Shown here piece after piece: positions 15,686 to 20,764 of a stretch of 20,764 nt of DNA (the stretch's first letter is position 1; every line of letters starts with the position of its first letter). Origin of the DNA: Timaviella sp038204505 (GTDB lineage Bacteria > Cyanobacteriota > Cyanobacteriia > Elainellales > Elainellaceae); NCBI GenBank assembly GCA_038204505.1, contig JBBRCV010000081.1, forward strand, positions 1 to 20,764, in the 5' to 3' direction. The notes under the pieces are model-generated. The model saw only the letters and a list, made by a program, of their open reading frames with translations. It did no database searches and was not told the origin of the DNA. Made by a program: the position numbers and the translations under genes.

Positions 15686-16126
15686 TTACCATAAAGCTCG
15701 TGGATTGGGGTTTGGAACAGGGGTCGCAGGGCTAGTAGTGTTGTTAGGCGGTGCGGTAGTGCTACCGGGAGTAGTGGTATTGCTGGGAGTGGTCGTATTA
15801 TCGGGAGTGGTTGTATTGCTGGGAGTAGTGGTATCACCGGGAGTAGTCGTGTTATCTGGAATCGGCGTACTCGTGGGAGTCGGGGTACTGTCGGGAGTCG
15901 GCGTACTCTCAGGAGTCGAGGTACTGTCGGGAGTTATCGTACCACCAGGAGAGGTAGTACTACCGGAAGGCGGGGTACGGGGCGTTGTCGTTCCAGGTGA
16001 AGGAGTAGGGGTAGGGTCTGGAATATCTTGAGCAAAAGCTTTGTTTGAGAATGTTACACCTCCTACCAGAAGCAGCGTTACGAAGGACAACGAGAATTTA
16101 AGTAAGTTGACCGACTTTTTAGTCAT
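15686..16126 (-). CDS. Secreted Thr/Pro-rich low-complexity protein
   Basis: No known family is recognised. The 146-residue product has a clear signal peptide (MTKKSVNLLK, hydrophobic core FSLSFVTLLLVGG, probable cleavage after AFA at residue 32). The whole mature part is a low-complexity Thr/Pro/Ser/Asn chain. It includes near-perfect hexapeptide-type repeats (TTTPSN, TTTPDN, TTTPGD) between about residues 88 and 128 and ends NPNPRALW. Such regions resemble mucin-like or wall-spanning linkers and could carry O-glycans, but there is no anchoring motif or folded domain. The ATG at 16126 has AGAGG 8 nt upstream. It starts 88 nt after the MORN kinase gene and precedes the L,D-transpeptidase gene, which suggests a surface or cell-wall role. 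The expressed protein is supported by signal peptide, ribosome site and frame; function is unknown. Confidence 0.75.
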   Translation of the reverse strand: MTKKSVNLLKFSLSFVTLLLVGGVTFSNKAFAQDIPDPTPTPSPGTTTPRTPPSGSTTSPGGTITPDSTSTPESTPTPDSTPTPTSTPIPDNTTTPGDTTTPSNTTTPDNTTTPSNTTTPGSTTAPPNNTTSPATPVPNPNPRALW

Positions 16127-16214
16127 AAATCATGCCTCTTTGTACTGAGTAAACAATGTGAAAGTAGCATTAATCTGCGCCTTATTTACAGTCTCAAAAG
16201 ACTTAGATTCAAGC

Positions 16215-17966
16215 TCAGCGATTACACGATAAATTGCCGTCAATTAACTTACCATCCTGCCACGTACCACGCTTAGATGAGCCGTTTGCAAAGACGAATG
16301 TACCTTGACCTTGGCATCGATTGTTTTGGAACCTACCGATATAGCGATCGCCATTCTGCAAAGTCCATATACCTTGACCTTCAAAGCGATCGTTTTGAAA
16401 CTGCCCCACATAACGTTTACCACTGGCAAACGTGTAAGTGCCACAGCCCCTGCGTTTTCCTTCCTTAAGCTCTCCGTCATAGCGATTACCACTAGGAAAC
16501 ACCATCAGCACCCGACCATCGACCGGACGACCCTTTGCCATGGAACCGTAATAGCGGGTGCCGTCTGGATACTCGTAGTCCGCTCCTCTAGACGGCAAAG
16601 TGGGTAGGGAAGGTTCCCGACAGGGCAAAGAAGGTAGAGCGATGGGGGTAACTGTTGGCGCAACTTGGGCTGAATAAGGAATATTAAGAATCTTGAGCCG
16701 ATTGAAGTGATAGATCATAGCGATCGCCACAATGCTGAGTCCGCCTACGATGCCCATTCTCCAAATATTAGGATTTCCCCCCAATTGATGCTGAAGCTTT
16801 TGGGAAGCAGGATGAAAGGTCGAGCGAATCTGGGTGATCACTGTCTGTAGCAGCGACGGTCGAAAAGCCATCAAGCCACTCGCAGCAGATCTTGCCACAA
16901 CATCGGTTTTACTCGTCATCAGCTCAGGAGCCGTTTCAAAAGAAGTTGGGGCGATCGCCGCATCGCTGGCAACAGTGGCTGCTACGGATGGATCAGCATG
17001 AGCCGTCACCGATGGCGAGGACAAAGATTGCTCAAAACTCCGGTTCAACTTGTCCCAGGCGATCGCCGATTCAGCGGCAAGAGCAGCAAATTCGACGCTT
17101 GGGACTACATCAGTTCGTTGTTGAAGCAATTCTTCAAGAGCCTGTAGGGGTTCTGTCGCCATTTGGTATCGATCCCTAAAGTGGTAGCACACCATGCGAT
17201 CGAGAATAGTTGCTAACTCAGGGCTAACCTGCACCGCTGCGCCAGAAGAGTCGGTCGTGCGATCGCGCCAAATGATTTCGTTCCGCTGAACCTCGCGTTC
17301 CAACAAATGTGGACGAATTCCGGTGAGAATTTGAATCCCAACCATACCAACGGCGTAAATATCGCTGTTAAATCGAGGACTACCGCTTAACTGCTCCACT
17401 GGCACATAGCCTTGAGTGCCAATAGAAATTGTCACCATTTGTTTATCCGTTGCATCAATTAACGAGGTGCCAACTTGTTTCACTGCACCAAAGTCAATCA
17501 ACATCGCTCTGCCATCCTGCCCACGACAGATGATATTGGAAGGCTTTATGTCCCGATGAATGACGTTTTGTTCGTGAGTAAAGACCAGAATCTGCAAAAT
17601 GTCTCGAAGCAGAACAATGGTTCGCTGCTCCGTCCAAGGCTGCTCAGGAGTGAGCAATTCTTGTAGCGATTCCCCTTCTACTAATTCTTGAACTAAATAA
17701 AATTCTTGATGGTCTTCAAAGTGGGCGAACAAGCGAGGAATTTGGTCATGATGCCCTAATTTATAGAGGACATGAGCCTCAGTACTGAAGAGACGTTTGG
17801 CGATCGACCAGCGCTCTAAGCTGTCCACTTGTGGCTTCAGTTGTTTCACGACACACAGAGGATGACCGGGTAACTGGGTATCTTCTGCTAGAAATGTTTG
17901 ACTAAACCCTCCCACCCCCAGTTGGCGAACGATTCGATACCGTCCGCCCACGGTATGACTTGGCAT
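16215..17966 (-). CDS. Membrane-anchored serine/threonine protein kinase with C-terminal MORN repeats
   Basis: A Hanks-type kinase of the cyanobacterial SpkB/C-like style, with 583 residues from the ATG at 17966. A TTG at 17996 would add ten residues, but homologous kinases usually begin close to the GGRYRI motif. The kinase domain (about 8-285) has Gly loop GVGGFS, Lys41 in VVKQL, catalytic HRDIKPSN (137-144), DFG (158-160) and an activation loop with GTQGYVPVEQ, so it should be active. A low-complexity Ala/Ser/Thr linker (290-400) leads to one transmembrane helix (about 403-420). Beyond it, at 464-580, lie five MORN-type repeats (pattern F.NG.RY.G.F...), so these should be outside the cytoplasmic membrane. 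MORN repeats often bind lipids or proteins. It is the first gene of the minus-strand run and may sense envelope state; the signal and substrate are unknown. Confidence 0.93.
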   Translation of the reverse strand: MPSHTVGGRYRIVRQLGVGGFSQTFLAEDTQLPGHPLCVVKQLKPQVDSLERWSIAKRLFSTEAHVLYKLGHHDQIPRLFAHFEDHQEFYLVQELVEGESLQELLTPEQPWTEQRTIVLLRDILQILVFTHEQNVIHRDIKPSNIICRGQDGRAMLIDFGAVKQVGTSLIDATDKQMVTISIGTQGYVPVEQLSGSPRFNSDIYAVGMVGIQILTGIRPHLLEREVQRNEIIWRDRTTDSSGAAVQVSPELATILDRMVCYHFRDRYQMATEPLQALEELLQQRTDVVPSVEFAALAAESAIAWDKLNRSFEQSLSSPSVTAHADPSVAATVASDAAIAPTSFETAPELMTSKTDVVARSAASGLMAFRPSLLQTVITQIRSTFHPASQKLQHQLGGNPNIWRMGIVGGLSIVAIAMIYHFNRLKILNIPYSAQVAPTVTPIALPSLPCREPSLPTLPSRGADYEYPDGTRYYGSMAKGRPVDGRVLMVFPSGNRYDGELKEGKRRGCGTYTFASGKRYVGQFQNDRFEGQGIWTLQNGDRYIGRFQNNRCQGQGTFVFANGSSKRGTWQDGKLIDGNLSCNR

Positions 17967-18036
17967 TGTTTTTAGCAACCGCTGAGAATAGTTCAAAGTT
18001 TTCTAACTTTTAGAAGGGGAAGAGGTAGTCATTATT

Positions 18037-18069
18037 AATAGAAACAGCAATATCAATAGAAACAGTAAT
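18037..18069. repeat. Short direct repeat AATAGAAACAGYAAT x2
   Basis: Two 15-bp copies (18037-18051 and 18055-18069) differ by one base and have an 18-bp period. They sit 71-103 bp upstream of the MORN kinase ATG, where they could be operator half-sites or a slippage product. Confidence 0.6.
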
Positions 18070-18390
18070 CCTAGAGGTAGAGATTGATTAAGACTAAATT
18101 TTTCTCCCAGAATCGTGATAAACACCACCTTCAAGTCACGGATTACTATTGTCTTGAACTTGAATTGAAGTGGCGATCGAGGAAATTAGGAGTAGAAGGC
18201 TAATCTGCGCGGATAGATGCTGCACCTACTTGTCACTATATACCGAGTAATACCACTGAGCAAGACCTCAGCGATGTGACAAATTTTAGGAAAAAATGCC
18301 TGACTCTTGAAATAGATCAAAAACTTTTGAATTTGGAATTGCTGCTAGTGAAGCAGAGGCTTTCCGTAGGAATCAAGATTTTTTTCCTAA

Positions 18391-18552
18391 TTTAAATCCA
18401 GTCGTTGACGACGGCTGTATCCATTACAGAACGATGAAAACACTTTCCTCAAACAACGGGAATGTTTAAATCCAGTCGCTGACGACGACTGTATCCATTA
18501 CAGAATGATGAAAACAGAACGATAAAAACGCTTTCCTAAAACACTGGGAATG
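18391..18552 (+). repeat. Tandem structured repeat (74 + 88 bp) upstream of the RTX gene
   Basis: Copy A (18391-18464) and copy B (18465-18552) abut directly and are highly similar along their whole length. Copy B is 14 bp longer because AGAAYGATRAAAAC is doubled inside it. Each copy holds a hairpin: CAGTCG...CGACTG in B and CAGTCG...CGGCTG in A. The arm change in A becomes a G-U pair only if the plus strand is transcribed. A second short inverted repeat, CTGTA-TCCAT-TACAG, follows in both copies. Confidence 0.8.
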
Positions 18553-18615
18553 TCGCTAATTCGGTCCAATTATCTTGTCCCTAGGGTGCATTTAAAAAGG
18601 GTTCTGACAGCTAAG

Positions 18616-18675
18616 TTCGTTGATATGAGCTTAATTTTCCCGTGCCATAAAACAAGCAATTTCATTGATATAAGC
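18616..18675. promoter_or_regulatory. Paired TTCRTTGATATRAGC motif before the RTX start
   Basis: Two 15-bp copies (18616-18630 and 18661-18675) differ at two positions and are 45 bp apart, about four helical turns. The second ends 31 bp before the RTX ATG. They may be sites for one regulator or overlapping promoter elements (each contains GATATR). No known regulator is recognised. Confidence 0.4.
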
Positions 18676-18706
18676 ACACATCACCACAGCAACAAGGAGA
18701 ACCATC

Positions 18707-20056
18707 ATGGCAAAGTCCAAAAAAATTAAAGGCACCCAACGCAGCGATACCCTTCAAGGAACCAACAAAAATAATGTCATGTTGGGGTTAGGGGGCAGCG
18801 ACTTTCTTTTTGGTAAATCTGGCAATGACATCCTGAACGGAGGCGATGGCTCAGATCAACTGTCTGGGGGAGGAGGCAACGACACCCTAAACGGAGGCAC
18901 TGGCAACGATTTCTTAGATGGTGGTAATGGCGTTGATAAGCTCATCGGTGGAATTGGCAACGACACGATGCTGGGCGGCACTGGCAATGATTTTCTAGAT
19001 GGCGGTGTAGGCAATGACACACTAGAGGGCGGCGATGGCAATGACGCTCTGAATGGCGGTGACGGCAACGACACTATTTTAGGTGACAAGGGCGATGATG
19101 TAATGGCTGGCGGGAATGGCAATGATTCGCTGGAATGGAGTAACGGAGATGGCAGCGATATCATTAGCGGGAACGCTGGAAACGACACGGTTGTTGTCAA
19201 AGGAGCAGATCCTGGGGCTGATAACTCTGTCTTAGGAAAAGATGCGTTGAACAAAGCATTCTTTGAGCGAGTTGCGTTAAATGGAACACCGGGAGCCGGA
19301 CGCTTTACTTTGACTGTGGACACATCAGAAGCTTTCGATGTGAGCGGTTTGGGAGGAGACGATATCTTCAAAGTGAATGATTTGTCGAACACAGGTGTGA
19401 ACCTGGTCAGCTTCTCAGGTGGCGACGGCAATGATAGCTTTGATGGATCGGCGGCGACCACACTGCTACAAGTCAGTGGTGATGCCGGAAATGATACGTT
19501 AGTCGGTAGTAGCGGCAACGATGTAATTGATGGTGGCGCTGGCAATGACGTAATCACAGGCGGGAACGGTGTAGATACGCTGACAGGAGGAACTGGATCT
19601 GATCAGTTTGTGTACTCCGGCAATGTTTTTGCAGGCGGTGCAGCAACCCCTGCGGGCACTACAGGCATCAATGCGCTGAATAAGCCAGATGTAATTAAAG
19701 ACTTTGAGATTAGCAGCGATCGCTTCGACTTAAATTCTCGTGATTTAGGCATTAGCGCCATCAACTTCCAAAAGGGTACATCTTCGACCCTCACCAACGG
19801 TAATACTCTAGTTCTGCTCGATGGGTTTGCTGCTGCTGGGGCTGCGGCAAAGGCGATCGCTGCTAACGGCAACATTACTGACAAAGAGGGAACATTTACC
19901 TACTTCAACACGACTCTGGGCATTAGCCGTTTGGTCTACTCCAAAGACTTAGCGAACGGTGGCGACATTAGCGTTTTGGCGAACTTGGGGACTGCGGGCA
20001 CAGGTGCCGTGGCTAATCAGGCAACCTTCTCTGCTAACAACTACAGCTTAGTCTAA
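18707..20056 (+). CDS. RTX (hemolysin-type) calcium-binding repeat protein
   Basis: This 449-residue protein is rich in the calcium-binding nonapeptide GGxGxDxLx. One repeat block covers about residues 9-165 and a second about 235-305, separated by a non-repeat segment (about 166-234). Calcium binding would fold these blocks into parallel beta-rolls outside the cell. Residues 328-350 (DVIKDFEISSDRFDLNSRDLGI) match the region that follows RTX repeats in many type I secretion substrates. There is no N-terminal signal peptide, and the C terminus ends FSANNYSLV, as expected for a C-terminal type I secretion signal. No catalytic domain is seen, so a surface or matrix structural role is more likely than a toxin. 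The ATG has AAGGAG 7 nt upstream. The gene is monocistronic, closed by a strong terminator. No type I secretion genes are in the window. Confidence 0.93.
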   Translation: MAKSKKIKGTQRSDTLQGTNKNNVMLGLGGSDFLFGKSGNDILNGGDGSDQLSGGGGNDTLNGGTGNDFLDGGNGVDKLIGGIGNDTMLGGTGNDFLDGGVGNDTLEGGDGNDALNGGDGNDTILGDKGDDVMAGGNGNDSLEWSNGDGSDIISGNAGNDTVVVKGADPGADNSVLGKDALNKAFFERVALNGTPGAGRFTLTVDTSEAFDVSGLGGDDIFKVNDLSNTGVNLVSFSGGDGNDSFDGSAATTLLQVSGDAGNDTLVGSSGNDVIDGGAGNDVITGGNGVDTLTGGTGSDQFVYSGNVFAGGAATPAGTTGINALNKPDVIKDFEISSDRFDLNSRDLGISAINFQKGTSSTLTNGNTLVLLDGFAAAGAAAKAIAANGNITDKEGTFTYFNTTLGISRLVYSKDLANGGDISVLANLGTAGTGAVANQATFSANNYSLV

Positions 20057-20075
20057 ACATCGCCAGCCTCAAGCG

Positions 20076-20105
20076 ATAGGGCACGGCGATCGTGCCCTAT
20101 TTTTG
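20076..20105 (+). terminator. Strong intrinsic terminator of the RTX gene
   Basis: A perfect 10-bp stem (ATAGGGCACG at 20076-20085, CGTGCCCTAT at 20091-20100) with a 5-nt GCGAT loop is followed by a run of Ts. It starts 20 nt after the stop codon. The apex spells a HIP1-like GCGATCG. Confidence 0.9.
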
Positions 20106-20152
20106 TGTCTTCTGCCTCTCTTGTATGTCTATTGAATCAATCCAGAAAGAGG

Positions 20153-20158
20153 TATAAT
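20153..20158 (+). promoter_or_regulatory. -10 element of the ECF sigma factor gene
   Basis: TATAAT matches the -10 consensus exactly and lies 30 nt before the ATG at 20189. TTGAAT at 20132-20137 could be the -35, though its 15-bp spacing is short. It sits between the RTX terminator and the sigma gene, so the sigma gene probably has its own promoter. It also argues against the GTG at 20105 as translation start. Confidence 0.5.
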
Positions 20159-20188
20159 CTCATCATTCAAAACACTTTGATTGGATAC

Positions 20189-20755
20189 ATGCCTCGGATT
20201 CAAGCTGATACTACCGATGCTGAACTGATCCGGCTCCTGAGAGGCGGACAGCAGCAAGCGCTCGGTGTTCTTTACGATCGATATGGTGGTTTGGTGTACA
20301 CCGTCGCGTTCAAAATTTTGAATCAGGCGGATGAAGCCGAAGACCTGACTCAAGAGGTATTTTTAACCTTTTGGAAGCAGGAGCGCTTTGATCCTAGCCG
20401 CGCTGCATTAAGCACCTATTTGGGCGTGATGACGCGATCGCGCGCCATCAACAAACTTCATAGCCGCAGCAGCCAGCAACGGATGAGCGATCGCCTTAAA
20501 CAAACCACTCCCCTTGAGTTTTCCGCCCCCACTCCGCTAGAGCAAGCCTCTTTTGCCGAACAGCAACAAACCGTTCGGCAAGCTCTCACCCAAATTTCTG
20601 ACAACCAACGGCAAGTATTAGAACTAAACTACTACAAAGGTTTGAGTCAATCTGAAGTTGCCCAACAGTTGAGTTTGCCTCTGGGCACGGTCAAAACCCA
20701 TGCCCGACAAGGATTAATTAAGCTTCGACAAATTTTAGGCGACGCGGTGGGATAG
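20189..20755 (+). CDS. ECF-type (group 3, SigG-like) RNA polymerase sigma factor
   Basis: The ATG at 20189 gives 188 residues, the normal ECF size. The frame stays open upstream to a GTG at 20105, but that lies in the RTX terminator T tract and upstream of the probable promoter. Sigma region 2 (about 25-95) has LYDRYGGLVYTVAFKIL and the conserved DEAEDLTQEVF, with DNA-contacting residues near STYLGVMTRSRAINKLHSR. Region 4 (about 128-182) has a helix-turn-helix in GLSQSEVAQQLSLPLGTVKTH. No N-terminal region 1 or region 3 is present. ECF factors commonly respond to envelope or oxidative stress and are held inactive by an anti-sigma factor. An ATG five nt after the stop, with AGGAAAG before it, marks a probable coupled gene that could encode one. 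The regulon is unknown. Confidence 0.93.
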   Translation: MPRIQADTTDAELIRLLRGGQQQALGVLYDRYGGLVYTVAFKILNQADEAEDLTQEVFLTFWKQERFDPSRAALSTYLGVMTRSRAINKLHSRSSQQRMSDRLKQTTPLEFSAPTPLEQASFAEQQQTVRQALTQISDNQRQVLELNYYKGLSQSEVAQQLSLPLGTVKTHARQGLIKLRQILGDAVG

Positions 20756-20760
20756 GAAAG

Positions 20761-20764
20761 ATGA
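20761..20764 (+). CDS. Start of a downstream gene, possibly an anti-sigma factor (cut by window edge)
   Basis: Only ATGA is in the window. AGGAAAG overlaps the sigma stop codon and would place the ribosome correctly. ECF sigma genes are often followed directly by their anti-sigma gene, so that is the best guess, but no protein sequence is available here. Confidence 0.3.

Larger units (their letters stand above)
17967..18706. other. Divergent spacer between the MORN kinase and RTX genes
   Basis: This 740-bp spacer has no credible gene. It contains an 18-bp-period direct repeat (18037-18069), a tandem 74/88-bp structured repeat (18391-18552), the palindrome CCCTAGGG near 18580, and two copies of TTCRTTGATATRAGC (18616-18630, 18661-18675) just before the RTX gene. 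Promoters for both divergent genes must lie here, but no -35/-10 pair is clear enough to assign. Confidence 0.6.

Noticed and set aside
15705..16031. 108-codon Val/Gly-rich frame antisense to the Thr/Pro-rich gene
   Set aside because: It is the reverse of repetitive ACT/CCN codons. The minus-strand frame has a signal peptide and a ribosome site, this one has neither.
18391..18552. Possible CRISPR array (repeats of about 50 bp ending in GAAAAC)
   Set aside because: The two units are similar over their whole length, so there is no unique spacer, only two copies exist and no cas genes are nearby.
18856..19557. 233-codon open frame antisense to the RTX gene
   Set aside because: It mirrors the glycine/aspartate repeat codons as a Ser/Pro-rich string with no signal, domain or ribosome site.
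18707..20056. RTX protein as a toxin
   Set aside because: There is no catalytic or hydrophobic pore-forming domain, and no activating acyltransferase gene nearby.
20105..20188. Upstream GTG start extending the sigma factor by 28 residues
   Set aside because: It begins in the RTX terminator T tract and ahead of the TATAAT promoter; the normal ECF start is the ATG at 20189.

Overview
The window is cyanobacterial. The octamer GCGATCGC (HIP1) occurs many times in genes and spacers. The gene set fits too: a CofG-type F0 synthase, a plastoglobule-type ABC1 kinase, WD40 and MORN serine/threonine kinases, an Uma2 nuclease-like protein, an RTX protein and a SigG-like ECF sigma factor. A filamentous or Leptolyngbya-like cyanobacterium is a reasonable guess, but the genus cannot be fixed from this sequence. 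No rRNA, tRNA, insertion sequence or CRISPR array was seen.

Left part (1-3351): a probable recN-uma2 unit reads leftward. Upstream of recN are two LexA-box-like sites. The divergent spacer also holds two motifs matching the RpaB site HLR1 and a long hairpin with a T tract. Middle (3352-8560, rightward): an ABC1/UbiB-family kinase with its own terminator, then a prolyl oligopeptidase whose stop overlaps the GTG start of cofG. The 3' end of cofG runs 101 nt into the convergent cpdA-like gene.

Right part, minus strand (17966 down to 8460): a membrane-anchored serine/threonine kinase with five MORN repeats, a secreted Thr/Pro-rich protein, an exported L,D-transpeptidase, a giant 1,716-residue protein, and a CpdA-like phosphodiesterase. 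The giant protein is ordered pseudokinase, TPR-like helices, seven WD40 blades, linker, seven WD40 blades, FHA, degenerate second kinase. Far right, plus strand: an RTX calcium-binding protein with a 74/88-bp tandem hairpin repeat upstream and a strong terminator, then an ECF sigma factor. The first codon of a probable coupled gene (perhaps an anti-sigma factor) sits at the window edge.

The genes from 8460 to 20764 look like an envelope and signalling neighbourhood: phospho-signalling proteins, a cell-wall cross-linking enzyme, two secreted surface-type proteins and an ECF sigma factor. That they work together is inference from proximity. The most rewarding items are the giant double-kinase/double-propeller protein, the regulatory spacer between recN and the ABC1 kinase gene, and the tandem structured repeat upstream of the RTX gene.
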